From GCA-002772825 sp964560655 (GTDB lineage Bacteria; Patescibacteriota; Minisyncoccia; GCA-002772825), in assembly GCA_964560655.1 (NCBI GenBank), contig CAZLLR010000001.1, positions 38,779-102,778 on the forward strand: a stretch of 64,000 nucleotides of DNA. Direction: 5' to 3'. Below, one piece after another: positions 48,560 to 57,164 of this stretch (its first letter is position 1; each line of letters begins with the position of its first letter). The position numbers and the translations under genes were made by a program. The notes beneath the pieces were generated by a model. The model searched no databases and was not told the DNA's origin. It worked only from the letters and a program-made list of their open reading frames with translations.

Positions 48560-49741
48560 CTAGGTAGTTAGTATGTCTATCAATCTATCTGGCTTAGAAT
48601 TAAAATATTTTTTAGTAGCAATAGTCAAAAGATACGGGTCACATCCATTTTTCTTAATCTCATTATCATTATCTAACACAAATCTTTCTGGCGCACTAAT
48701 AAGTTTCTCATCTATAAGGGAACTAACTTTTTCAATCTTTTTTAACCCTTTAGCTAAGGTGCTAAGACCTGATTCTTCAACCCATCTTCTATGTTTTTTT
48801 GCACCTATATTTATAAGAGCTTGTTCAATAGGCAATATAGACCGCAAGTGATGCAGGTGACTTGCTTGACCAGCACAATCCTCAGAGAAAGAACGATACC
48901 CGAAGCCTGTCTCAAGAGAAAAAGAGGATCTGATAATACTCTCTAAGTGACTTGGTGTAATATCTCCCTCATCAAGAAAAAATAATGAATGAAGGATATC
49001 TGAACTAATAGTCTTAATAGGTCCATTACTATCAATAGCCATACACAACTGCCCCGTGTTCCTGCTAAAGAGATAATTAATAAGATAATCTTTCATAAAT
49101 TTTATTGCTGGCTCTAAAGAATCGTCTTTAAGTAAGAACGAGGCACTCTTTAATGCGCGCATATTTTGAATATGAGCAAGTGAATAAGAAATAGGGTAGA
49201 CGGGTTCGCCATCTTCTCTTCCCAATATTTCTGAATCTTTCCAATATGTAACCTTCAAAGCAAAATGATTACTTCCGCAAAAGGAAGGGTCTTCAATAAA
49301 TGAATATCCGTTTAGATGATTTTTTATTAATTTTACTGCTTGTCTTATGTTATCTTTATGCACCTCAGCAAAATAATCGTCTCCAGACATTTTCTGGTAA
49401 ACCTCATGGCCTATAAGAAAAAGTGCTGTTGTATCACAAGCATTGTACTCGTTTGAAAGACCTCTCTTCTGCGAAGAAGGGAATTCATTAAATATTTTTC
49501 CAGGCTCTTCTCCAGAGAAAGGATCTTTTTTCGAACCCTGCCTTTCCGCGCATAGAGAAAGTTGGTCTTTAAGCATCTCTTCGTCCATCATCAATATAGA
49601 TGAAAGAAGACCGTCTCGAGACGAATTCTTCATGACATTAGGAAACCCAGAGCAGTAAATATCAAAATCTCCATAATGAACACTAAGACGCTCCAGCCCT
49701 TCGTCTGGAGTTAATGATCTAGAGTCATCAGCAAATATCAT
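48560..49741 (-). CDS. Six-hairpin glycosidase, debranching-enzyme-like
   Basis: A 393-residue protein with an (alpha/alpha)6-type pattern: SSRDGLLSSILMMDEE, FSGEEPGKIFNEFPSS, and NEYNACDTTALFLIGHEVYQ, similar to amylo-alpha-1,6-glucosidase/GH15-like enzymes, where EEPGKIxHE and D-T-Ta are typical. It probably acts on an oligo- or polysaccharide in the cytosol. On the minus strand TATAAT (49753-49748) ends 6 nt before the ATG (leaderless). Substrate not determined. Confidence 0.78.
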   Translation of the reverse strand: MIFADDSRSLTPDEGLERLSVHYGDFDIYCSGFPNVMKNSSRDGLLSSILMMDEEMLKDQLSLCAERQGSKKDPFSGEEPGKIFNEFPSSQKRGLSNEYNACDTTALFLIGHEVYQKMSGDDYFAEVHKDNIRQAVKLIKNHLNGYSFIEDPSFCGSNHFALKVTYWKDSEILGREDGEPVYPISYSLAHIQNMRALKSASFLLKDDSLEPAIKFMKDYLINYLFSRNTGQLCMAIDSNGPIKTISSDILHSLFFLDEGDITPSHLESIIRSSFSLETGFGYRSFSEDCAGQASHLHHLRSILPIEQALINIGAKKHRRWVEESGLSTLAKGLKKIEKVSSLIDEKLISAPERFVLDNDNEIKKNGCDPYLLTIATKKYFNSKPDRLIDILTT

Positions 49742-49830
49742 TCTTACATTATAAACTATAAAAAATAATTAAGAAACAATAAAATCTAAGTATTTTTAAA
49801 ATACCTCCCATTAAAGACACTAGGTTCTCC

Positions 49831-51015
49831 CTATTTCAATAATTCAATATCTTTTAAAATATTTTTAATTATTTTTTGTACATTAAATACTTTTTCTGTT
49901 TTTTTTATCTCACTCAAATCAGCCCTCGTTTCAGGTTTCTTAGGAAGAAAGAGGGAGCAACAGTCTTCATGTGGAATGATAGATATATCATAAGTGCCTA
50001 TCTCTAAAGCTTTCTGTATAATTTCCTTTTTATCAAAACCAATTAGTGGTCGGAGAATAAGCATTCGGACAGCGTCTTGTGTGGCAGTAATATTCTCTGC
50101 TGTCTGAGAAGCAACCTGCCCTAAAGATTCTCCTGTACCCAAAACTATAATTTTTTCTTTTCTAGCGACCTCTTCAGCAACCTTAAACATAAACCGCCTA
50201 TAAAATATTATCCTAAACTTATCTGGAGCACTCAGCATAATCTCCTTTTGAGTCTCGGCAAATGGGACAAAATAAATTTTAGATTTATGTTGAAAATTAC
50301 TTAAAACACCAATAAGACTCTTTACTTTATCTAAAGAACTTTGAGACGTGTAGGGAAGAGAATGAAAATGTATGTAAGATACCTCAAGACCTCTCTTCAT
50401 AAGGTAATAAGCAGCAACAGGAGAATCTATCCCCCCAGACACAAGAAGAAGAGCCTTGCCGGATACGCCAATAGGCAAACCGCCGAGACCTTTTATTTTG
50501 CTAAAATAAATAAAAGCAAAATTATCAACTATCTCTATAAAACAATTAAGTGCAGGTTTTTCTAATTTTACTTTTATACCACCTATATTATCGAGTATAT
50601 ACCCACCCACTTTCATATTCACATCTTGAGAAGTAAACGGCAGGTCTTTCTTAGACCTCTGAGTTGTCACCCTAAAGGTCTTGAACTTTCTCGTGTTCGC
50701 CAAACTCAATGCCTTTGCCTTGATAGACTCAATATCCTGAGGCGAAGAAAAAGCAAAAGTAAAATAAGCAATACCGAAAGTCCGGCTAAAAATCTTTTCT
50801 ATATTTTTAATATTCTTTTTACCTTTTAGAGAAAGCTTAACCAACAATCTTCCTGAAATTCGCTTAACATATTCAAAATCACCTGGTGACCCTAACGTTA
50901 AACCAGTCTTTATATTCTCTATTAATTTATCTTCAAAAAACTTTCTATTTTTACCCTTAAGCCCTATCTCATCATAATGGCAAATTGCATAGTCATAAAA
51001 AGTATCCTTTTTCAT
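49831..51015 (-). CDS. thiI: tRNA 4-thiouridine synthase ThiI
   Basis: A 394-residue protein: an N-terminal ferredoxin-like and THUMP region (residues 60-170), then a PP-loop ATPase (LLLVSGGIDSPVAAYYLMKRG) and LGTGESLGQVASQTAENI, with the end IIPHEDCCSLFLPKKPETRADL. It adenylates U8 of tRNA for sulfur transfer. The C-terminal rhodanese domain of E. coli ThiI is missing, as in many bacteria, so a separate sulfur donor is needed. Confidence 0.94.
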   Translation of the reverse strand: MKKDTFYDYAICHYDEIGLKGKNRKFFEDKLIENIKTGLTLGSPGDFEYVKRISGRLLVKLSLKGKKNIKNIEKIFSRTFGIAYFTFAFSSPQDIESIKAKALSLANTRKFKTFRVTTQRSKKDLPFTSQDVNMKVGGYILDNIGGIKVKLEKPALNCFIEIVDNFAFIYFSKIKGLGGLPIGVSGKALLLVSGGIDSPVAAYYLMKRGLEVSYIHFHSLPYTSQSSLDKVKSLIGVLSNFQHKSKIYFVPFAETQKEIMLSAPDKFRIIFYRRFMFKVAEEVARKEKIIVLGTGESLGQVASQTAENITATQDAVRMLILRPLIGFDKKEIIQKALEIGTYDISIIPHEDCCSLFLPKKPETRADLSEIKKTEKVFNVQKIIKNILKDIELLK

Positions 51016-51105
51016 ATTTGATTTTTATAACACGGATACATCTTAAAAACAATCAAGTAGCACACCCTTTAAAACTTCCACTAAATAAGCAATAATAACT
51101 TTATT

Positions 51106-51873
51106 ATGAAGAGTAAAATCTTAAATATTTACAAGCCCCTTGGCCTTTCACCACTTGAGGCAATAAGACGCTTTATAGAGCAAAATAGAGCCTATGAGGA
51201 GCTTAAGATGACCTACGCTGGCCGACTTGATCCTATGGCTGAAGGGGTGCTTTTAGTGTTAGCAGGGGATGCCGTCCACGAGAAAGATCAGTATCTTAAA
51301 GTGGAAAAAGAATATGAAGCTGAAATCTTGTTCAGCCTTGAGACTGACACTTACGATACACTAGGCCTGCCTGTGGAAAAAGAAAGGGTTATAATAACAG
51401 AAGAAAAAATACAAAAAGAAGTCGCTAAACTTAAAGGAAATATCTCTCTGCCTCTACCTGCTTACTCTTCTTATAAGGTAAAAAGTAAACCCCTTTTTAT
51501 TTGGGCAAGGGCCGGCAAATTAGATGAAGTTGAAATACCTATAAGAAAGACTAAAATATATAGTATAAAATATTTGAGAAGCTACGAAATTGATAAGATA
51601 AAACTCAATAAGGTAATACAGAAACGGATTGATAAAGTCTCCGGAGACTTCAGGCAAGAAGAGATAAAAACTCAATGGAAGAAACTATTAAAAAATGAAG
51701 CGGTTGAAAAATTTAAGGTAGCGAGGATAAAATTCACCGTATCAAGCGGGACATACATAAGGTCTATAGCTCACGAACTCGGAGGGCGCCTCGGCACAAG
51801 CGCTATTCTTTTTTCCCTTATACGAACAAGAGTAGGGGGGTATGAAATAAAGGATTCTATTAAACTTACTTGA
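51106..51873 (+). CDS. truB: tRNA pseudouridine-55 synthase TruB
   Basis: A 255-residue enzyme with the catalytic Asp42 in TYAGRLDPMAEGVLLVLAG, PAYSSYKVKSKPLF and the thumb-loop end VSSGTYIRSIAHELG. It isomerises U55 in the T loop of tRNAs. An insertion of about 35 charged residues (DKIKLNKVIQKRIDK...) lies before the last conserved part. The last codons and stop (TGA) are inside a 54-bp perfect palindrome. Confidence 0.95.
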   Translation: MKSKILNIYKPLGLSPLEAIRRFIEQNRAYEELKMTYAGRLDPMAEGVLLVLAGDAVHEKDQYLKVEKEYEAEILFSLETDTYDTLGLPVEKERVIITEEKIQKEVAKLKGNISLPLPAYSSYKVKSKPLFIWARAGKLDEVEIPIRKTKIYSIKYLRSYEIDKIKLNKVIQKRIDKVSGDFRQEEIKTQWKKLLKNEAVEKFKVARIKFTVSSGTYIRSIAHELGGRLGTSAILFSLIRTRVGGYEIKDSIKLT

Positions 51874-51911
51874 ACGGCTCAACCGGTTGAGCCGTTCAAG
51901 TAAGTTTAATA
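51858..51911. repeat. Perfect 54-bp loopless palindrome covering the truB 3' end
   Basis: Arms 51858-51884 / 51885-51911 match over all 27 bp with no spacer. The left arm encodes the last codons of truB and its TGA. There is no T tract. The core GAGCCGTTC resembles half-sites at 28651 and 41250. It may be a terminator, an mRNA 3'-end stabiliser or a cruciform site. Confidence 0.9.
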
Positions 51912-51987
51912 TAAAGAGACGCTTAGATAGTTAAATATTTTTTTATTTACTATTTTACACTCAGGATTTTAATGATATAATAGAAGC

Positions 51988-52440
51988 ATGAAAATAAGTC
52001 AAAAATTACATCAGTTTACAGACGAGAAAGCCCTTATCATCATAACGGGTGCACAAGAAGCTGATTTCCACATAGCTTCAGACAGTGAGATAGACAAGAT
52101 CGATTCATTCAAACTTGAGAAAATTCACTTCTCTGATAGTGAAGGATTTTTCGACAGATCAGGTGGAGGAGGGGAAACAGGTGTTTCAGGCTCAATCAAA
52201 GAACCTCCAAAAGAAGAGTATCGGCAGAAATTCCTTAAAGAGCTAACGGCTCATCTTAAAGATATAGAAGGCAAGCAAGAGATAACAGGCGTCTATCTCT
52301 TCACTCCGGACTACTTAATCAACATGGTAAAAGATACAATGTCAAAAGAATTACAAGGCAAGATAAAGTTTACAGCAAAAGGCAATTACTACCATGAACA
52401 TCCTTTCGAATTAATAAAAAAAATAAGTCCTACCAAGTAA
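51988..52440 (+). CDS. baeRF/host-attachment-like protein
   Basis: A 150-residue protein. The opening EKALIIITGAQEADFHIASDSEIDKI and later EYRQKFLKELTAHLKDI...GVYLFTPDYLINMVKDTMSKELQGKIKFTAKGNYYHEHPFELI resemble the eRF1/Pelota-like baeRF or host-attachment family, which is linked to ribosome-associated functions. A Gly-rich loop (SGGGGETGVSGS) interrupts it. The identification is by pattern only. TATAAT (51976-51981) ends 6 nt before the ATG (leaderless); the next gene follows 4 nt after the stop. Confidence 0.6.
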   Translation: MKISQKLHQFTDEKALIIITGAQEADFHIASDSEIDKIDSFKLEKIHFSDSEGFFDRSGGGGETGVSGSIKEPPKEEYRQKFLKELTAHLKDIEGKQEITGVYLFTPDYLINMVKDTMSKELQGKIKFTAKGNYYHEHPFELIKKISPTK

Positions 52441-52444
52441 ATAT

Positions 52445-52690
52445 ATGTTTGATAAATTAAAACAGTTAAAGCAAATGAAAAATATGTCTCAATCTATCCA
52501 GAGCGAAAAGATAGAGGCCGAAGAGGAGGGGACTCGTGTCGTGATAAACTGCGCATTTATGGTAGAGGAAATCTCGCTAAACCCAGAAATAGATAAAGAT
52601 AGGCAAGAAGTAGTCTTAAAAAACTGTCTTAATAAAGCAGTTAAAAAAGCTCAGATGGCAGTTGCAAAGAAATTCTCAGGCTTAATGTAA
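52445..52690 (+). CDS. YbaB/EbfC-family nucleoid-associated protein
   Basis: An 81-residue protein, shorter than the about 105 residues of typical YbaB but with its core: an N-terminal helix rich in K/Q/M (MFDKLKQLKQMKNMSQSIQSEK), a beta sheet (TRVVINCAFMVEEISLNPEI) and a C-terminal helix (LKNCLNKAVKKAQMAVAKKF). It binds DNA as a dimer. It lies in an operon with the preceding gene. Note that recR, its common neighbour in other bacteria, is 46 kb away. Confidence 0.85.
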   Translation: MFDKLKQLKQMKNMSQSIQSEKIEAEEEGTRVVINCAFMVEEISLNPEIDKDRQEVVLKNCLNKAVKKAQMAVAKKFSGLM

Positions 52691-52710
52691 AATACTCCCT
52701 ATATATTACC

Positions 52711-52737
52711 AAATTACACTATTTAGTGTAATTTTTT
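52711..52737 (+). terminator. Intrinsic terminator
   Basis: Arms 52711-52721 / 52724-52734 around a 2-nt loop, ending in T6. Confidence 0.9.
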
Positions 52738-52760
52738 GGCAATATGATCGTCTATAATAT

Positions 52761-53261
52761 ATGAAAAAACGTTTTTTAAAAGCCTATAATGACTATTCCC
52801 CAAGTATCTTGAGGCATATCTACTTTAGGGTAAATAATCAAGAGCTTGCTGAAGATTTAACCCAAGAAACCTTTTTTAAGACTTGGCGCTATATCTCAAA
52901 GAAAGACACTGAAATAGCTAATTTAAAGACCTTTTTATATAAGGTGGCCAATAATCTTATAATTGATTATTATCGACAAAAAAATAACAAAATGACAGTG
53001 GCAATCGACGAAGTTAGCGAAGAGTTCATCGCTACTGAATCCCAACAAGAGAAAGAAGCTGATCAGGCATTTGATAAAAAATTAGTAGAAAAATTTTTAC
53101 TTAAACTTAAAGACGACCAAAAGCAGGTCCTCCTTTATCGCTATATTGATGATCTTAGTATATTAGAGATAAGTAAGTTAACTGGTAAGACAAAAGAAAA
53201 TATAAGGGTCATAATCCACAGGGGATTAAAAGCGCTCAAGGAGCAAATGAAATATGATTAA
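52761..53261 (+). CDS. ECF-type sigma-70 factor
   Basis: A 166-residue sigma factor consisting of region 2 (SPSILRHIYFRVNNQELAEDLTQETFFKTWRYI) and region 4 (FLLKLKDDQKQVLLYRYIDDLSILEISKLTGKTKENIRVIIHRGLKALK). A TATAAT at 52753-52758 is only 2 nt before the ATG, too close for ordinary leaderless initiation, so the true start of transcription or of translation needs checking. It overlaps the next gene by 8 nt, the usual arrangement with a cognate regulator. Confidence 0.92.
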   Translation: MKKRFLKAYNDYSPSILRHIYFRVNNQELAEDLTQETFFKTWRYISKKDTEIANLKTFLYKVANNLIIDYYRQKNNKMTVAIDEVSEEFIATESQQEKEADQAFDKKLVEKFLLKLKDDQKQVLLYRYIDDLSILEISKLTGKTKENIRVIIHRGLKALKEQMKYD

Positions 53262-54237
53262 AAATATAAAAATAATTAAAGAACTAAAAAGGCTCAAGAA
53301 GAAGCCTGTTAATCAAATTTTCTTAAACTCACTAAAAATGAGGCTTGAAGTGCTAGTAAAAACTAATCCTGTTGACGAAAGAGTGCGAAAACCTGTTCAC
53401 CATACACTAAGAAGTATATTTAAACTCCGAGTTGTTAAGGTGTCTTTTGCTGTATTTATGGTCACTCTACTTTTAGGCGCTAGTGCTGCGAGAGCTTCAC
53501 AGGGAAGCTTGCCTGGGGAGAAACTATATTCTATAAAAATATTTACTGAAGAAGTACGTTCTAAAACTACCTTAAAAAATAAAGACAGAGCAAGATTAAG
53601 TATGAGTTTTGCCGCCAAGCGTATAAAAGAGATAGAAGAAATGTTAGAAGAAACTGAGATTGAGTCTGATAAGTTAGAAATAGCATTAAATCAATTTGAG
53701 AAAAATCTTACAAAAGCTACAAATATCATGAGGGAAGAAAAAATGATAATTGATGATATAGGGGTTGAAACAGCAGAGATACACCAGGATATCAAAGAGA
53801 AAAAAGAGGTCCTAGAAAGAACTATAAGGGAAAAGAAAGTACGTATGGAAGACAAAGAAAAAGAGATCGAAGAAAAGATAAAGCTAGCCACCCCTGAAGA
53901 AAAAGAAAATAATGAAACACTGATAGACGAACTTATAGGGTTAAAAATAAATAAGGAGATTTTAGAGTTTAAAGAAAAAGACGTTCAAAAGATATTAGAA
54001 GATGCAGAAAAGACTGAGGAGATAAAAGAGGCTGGAAGCAAAAATAGTACTCTCAAAGAACAAAGAGATGCGCAGTTAAAAATTGAAAGGAGGGAGGTAT
54101 ATAACAATAGAGAAATAATCAGGAGTAGAGAAGAAGCTGGAAAGGAAATAAGGAAAAAGGTATTAGAGAAGATTGAAAGTGACAGAAAAGAAAAAGCTGA
54201 AGAGGAAAAGAATTTTAAAGATAAGGATAAAGATTAA
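53254..54237 (+). CDS. DUF5667-type membrane protein, likely partner of the ECF sigma
   Basis: A 327-residue protein: basic cytosolic N-terminus (1-55), one TM helix (about 62-80, VVKVSFAVFMVTLLLGAS), then the DUF5667-like segment SLPGEKLYSIKIFTEEVRSKTTLKNKDRARLSMSFAAKRIKEIEEML and a very long, charged coiled coil (about 120-327). The translational overlap with the ECF sigma suggests it tethers or regulates that sigma, though no zinc anti-sigma motif is present in its N-terminus. Confidence 0.8.
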   Translation: MIKNIKIIKELKRLKKKPVNQIFLNSLKMRLEVLVKTNPVDERVRKPVHHTLRSIFKLRVVKVSFAVFMVTLLLGASAARASQGSLPGEKLYSIKIFTEEVRSKTTLKNKDRARLSMSFAAKRIKEIEEMLEETEIESDKLEIALNQFEKNLTKATNIMREEKMIIDDIGVETAEIHQDIKEKKEVLERTIREKKVRMEDKEKEIEEKIKLATPEEKENNETLIDELIGLKINKEILEFKEKDVQKILEDAEKTEEIKEAGSKNSTLKEQRDAQLKIERREVYNNREIIRSREEAGKEIRKKVLEKIESDRKEKAEEEKNFKDKDKD

Positions 54238-54334
54238 TAGTGAAGTTATATACCTATTGATGTTTTTAGAAAACAAAGGGTATAATAGAGTAAAAGATAT
54301 TAACTAAAGTTTATTGGCCTAACAATAAAATAAT

Positions 54335-55129
54335 ATGGACTTAGATGATCGTATAAAAAAATATTTAAAGATAACTGGTATTTTTATAATGCTCGTCTTA
54401 TCTTATACGGCACTATCATTTGCAGCTTCTTATTCTAGGTCAATAGACCCAGCATCCCTCAGAAGTTTTTCCGTGTCAGGTGAGGGTAAGGTAGTATCAA
54501 TACCTAATGTAGCTCAGTTTAGCTTTAGTATAGTAACCGAAGGGGGAGTAAACGTTGCTGAATTACAAAAAGAAAATACTAATAAAGCGAACAAGGTGAT
54601 TGATTTTGTAAAATCCAATGGAGTCGAAGAAAAAGATATTAAAACTCAAAACTATAACATAGAACCAAGGTATCAATATTTTTCTTGCAATAACAGAATT
54701 CTTACATCTGAGCCAAAGCCTTGTCCGCCTAGTGAAATAGTCGGATACACCATAAGGCAAACATTATTTGTAAAGATTCGGGACTTCGACAAGACGGGTG
54801 ACATCCTAAGTGGAGTTGTCATAAGTGGTGCTAATAACATCTCATCTCTAAGTTTCACTATCGATGACGAGAAAGCCGTCCAGAAGGAAGCTAGAAATGT
54901 CGCCATAAAAGAAGCTAGAGATAAAGCTAAAGAGATTGCGAAAGCTGCAAAATTCAGATTAGGGGATATAATCTCCATCAATGAGGGATTCTCAAGCCCA
55001 ATAGTACGCTATGGTATAGGTGGTGAAACTGCCATGAGCTTTAAAGATACGGGTGCACTGGCACCTTCTATAGAGCCAGGATCTCAAGATGTTGTCATAA
55101 ATATAACTATACAATACGAGATACGATAA
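54335..55129 (+). CDS. SIMPL (DUF541) domain protein with TM anchor
   Basis: A 264-residue protein: TM anchor or signal (12-31), then SIMPL domain features SFSVSGEGKVVSIPNVAQFSFSIVTEG, NKVIDFVKSNGVEEKDIKTQNYNIEPRYQY, VGYTIRQTLFVKIRDFDKTGDIL and AIKEARDKAKEIAKAAKFRLGDIISINEG. The family is exported and poorly understood (oxidative-stress links reported for YggE). Two cysteines with Pro (FSCNNRILTSEPKPCPPSE) could form a disulfide. It follows a TATAAT about 55 nt upstream. Confidence 0.9.
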   Translation: MDLDDRIKKYLKITGIFIMLVLSYTALSFAASYSRSIDPASLRSFSVSGEGKVVSIPNVAQFSFSIVTEGGVNVAELQKENTNKANKVIDFVKSNGVEEKDIKTQNYNIEPRYQYFSCNNRILTSEPKPCPPSEIVGYTIRQTLFVKIRDFDKTGDILSGVVISGANNISSLSFTIDDEKAVQKEARNVAIKEARDKAKEIAKAAKFRLGDIISINEGFSSPIVRYGIGGETAMSFKDTGALAPSIEPGSQDVVINITIQYEIR

Positions 55130-55144
55130 TTTAACTAACAAACT

Positions 55145-55927
55145 ATGGCCTTAGATAACAACGGGGAAGCAGCTCAAGGAGACCAAAGATGTCCATTTTG
55201 CCATAAAGAGCTCATTATAAAAGATCATCTTTTATTTTGTCCCAAGTGCAGTGTGTTTATAGGTGACCCGAAAACTTTCACTGGGTCACTCCCGACCAAT
55301 GATACTATTAAAAACAACTCCCTTGAAAGAGGAGAGGAGCGAATGGCAAAAAAGAAGAGAAGTGGGATATGGCAAGTAGCTATCCTAATACTTATACTTG
55401 TAGTGTCTTTCACTATATATCAGTTTAAACTCTGGACATTCATTGTGGGAGTCGATTATTCTTCCGTAAAAGAACTACAAAAAGAGATACCTTTCGTGAT
55501 ATATCTACCGAAGAAAATTCCTTTTGGTTATAGATTAAAAGAAGAAGCTACTAATCTTAACTATGCTAAATCCGGCAAAGTTGATTCTATAGATTTTACC
55601 TACAGAAAAACAGGAGGGTGTATTATCAATATATCTTTATTTCCTATAAACAATGGGTTTACTCCGAACAACAAGACGGTAGAGGAGTTATTCCTAAGTC
55701 TTTCTTCTGGTAAAAATTTTAATAATACAGTCGTCGGCGATCAAGATGTATATACTAGCAAATCAGAATTAATACTTACAGAAAAAAGTTCAACTTTATA
55801 TCAATCCATAGCGATAGTAACATCCGGTACTTTCATTCTTAGACTAGAGTACTTAGGGCCAACTTGGTTAACTGAGAATGAAATTCTATCTATTGCTGGG
55901 TCTCTAAGACCAATAGATAATCTGTAG
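55145..55927 (+). CDS. Zinc-ribbon membrane protein with DUF4367-like exterior domain
   Basis: A 260-residue protein: N-terminal zinc ribbon CPFCHKELIIKDHLLFCPKC (residues 17-36), a linker, a TM helix (about 75-97), then an exterior beta domain starting EIPFVIYLPKKIPFGYRLKE and ending FILRLEYLGPTWLTENEILSIAGSLRPI, which resembles DUF4367-type domains. A cytosolic zinc ribbon with an exterior sensor-like domain suggests signalling, but that is inference. It is 15 nt after the SIMPL gene and probably in its operon. Confidence 0.75.
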   Translation: MALDNNGEAAQGDQRCPFCHKELIIKDHLLFCPKCSVFIGDPKTFTGSLPTNDTIKNNSLERGEERMAKKKRSGIWQVAILILILVVSFTIYQFKLWTFIVGVDYSSVKELQKEIPFVIYLPKKIPFGYRLKEEATNLNYAKSGKVDSIDFTYRKTGGCIINISLFPINNGFTPNNKTVEELFLSLSSGKNFNNTVVGDQDVYTSKSELILTEKSSTLYQSIAIVTSGTFILRLEYLGPTWLTENEILSIAGSLRPIDNL

Positions 55928-55935
55928 ATATAAAT

Positions 55936-57111
55936 TTATTTCTTTGTCTGCTTTAAAACAACAAATTCTTTCTTTTCCCTAAAAGATAGAATTTTGTTCT
56001 GTAGTTTACTTACAAGAAGAGGAAGTAATTTGCTTAATTTTTTTTCATCTGGGCTTAGTATCTCTTCCCATTTATTCTCTGGCACTAAGACCTCTTTTAC
56101 TTTATCCATATCAAAAGAGAATCTCTCTTGGACATTCTTCGTGATGAAACCACGCGAGCTAAAGACACGAGCCACCTTGCTCGACTCCATAAAAGTCAGT
56201 ATATCCTCACGAAGCTCTTTTAATCTTTTTTTATTTTTTTCTTCAACCTCTTTTATCTCGAAAAATTCAGTTATTACTTTAGCGACATCTTCTTCACTTT
56301 TTGTTTCTGGTTTGTCTTTCTTGTATTCATGCGACCACATAGGACAAATCTTCTTATACCCACAATAATCACATAAAGCTGAAGGAGTAGGGGAGAAACT
56401 ATTTTTCTCTTCTTTTTCCTCCACTTCCTTTATGGTGGCTAATATAAAATCTCGCGTCTTATTTATATCCTCTTGGGGATTTTCTTTTTCGGCAGTTATC
56501 TTTTCATTATGCTTAAGGAAGTATAACGATAACTTTATTTTTGAAGCGGGGAGTCGAGGCCACCTGTCTTGGAGAGCCATATGGTAGAGAGAGAGCTGTA
56601 AATTATCTTTAAGCATCTCCGCACTAGGCATCTTCTTGCCTGTCTTATAGTCTATGATCTCATACTCTTCACTTTCCGGATCTTTATCTATCCTGTCTAT
56701 TATACCGACGATAGTATGATCTTCTTGAGTTTCTTCGTCACGCAAAGTTACACTGAAACGACTTTCTAGTTCCACAGCGTTAAACTTCCAAGGTTGATTC
56801 TTCTTGTAGAAATTTTTTATAAGTTTTACTCCTTCTTCAAAATAAAGTTTTTCAAAATCTTCTTTTTTTAGAGGGTTCGGCCACTCTATAGACTCAGACT
56901 TCTTATTCCATTTATCAGTAAAGAAGTCTATAACTTCATCAAGGGTAGGGTATAAGGGGCCACGCTCAAACATAAATTTAAGCGCCGAATGAACTAAAGA
57001 GCCAAAAACAGCCTCAATCCGCTTAGGAGCTGGAATCTTATCAAGTTTCTGATATTTATACTTAAGTGGACACGTCCTATACGTATCTAAGGCAGAATAA
57101 GATGTTCTCAT
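55936..57111 (-). CDS. RecB-like PD-(D/E)XK nuclease family protein
   Basis: A 391-residue protein of the AddB/RecB/Cas4 nuclease group: SYSALDTYRTCPLKYKYQKLDKI, FGSLVHSALKFMFERG, IVGIIDRIDKDPESEEYEIIDYKTGKKMP (catalytic D, D, YKTGK) and LQLSLYHMAL; the cysteines C14, then CDYCGYKKICP form an iron-sulfur-cluster pattern. The C-terminus is a Lys/Glu-rich helical extension not typical of Cas4. A DNA-end processing role is likely. Confidence 0.92.
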   Translation of the reverse strand: MRTSYSALDTYRTCPLKYKYQKLDKIPAPKRIEAVFGSLVHSALKFMFERGPLYPTLDEVIDFFTDKWNKKSESIEWPNPLKKEDFEKLYFEEGVKLIKNFYKKNQPWKFNAVELESRFSVTLRDEETQEDHTIVGIIDRIDKDPESEEYEIIDYKTGKKMPSAEMLKDNLQLSLYHMALQDRWPRLPASKIKLSLYFLKHNEKITAEKENPQEDINKTRDFILATIKEVEEKEEKNSFSPTPSALCDYCGYKKICPMWSHEYKKDKPETKSEEDVAKVITEFFEIKEVEEKNKKRLKELREDILTFMESSKVARVFSSRGFITKNVQERFSFDMDKVKEVLVPENKWEEILSPDEKKLSKLLPLLVSKLQNKILSFREKKEFVVLKQTKK

Positions 57112-57132
57112 AACAAAATTATATCATATAAA

Positions 57133-57164
57133 GTTAAAAAATAAGCTCTTTTTATAAGCTTATT
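57133..57164 (-). terminator. Leftward terminator upstream of the RecB-like gene
   Basis: Arms AATAAGCT / AGCTTATT (57140-57147, 57157-57164); on the minus strand a T6 run follows. The rest of 57112-57303 has two copies of TGTCGCAC (about 57213 and 57253) around CACAAGGGCACTTCTTG, which resembles the intergenic repeat at 24081. Confidence 0.7.
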
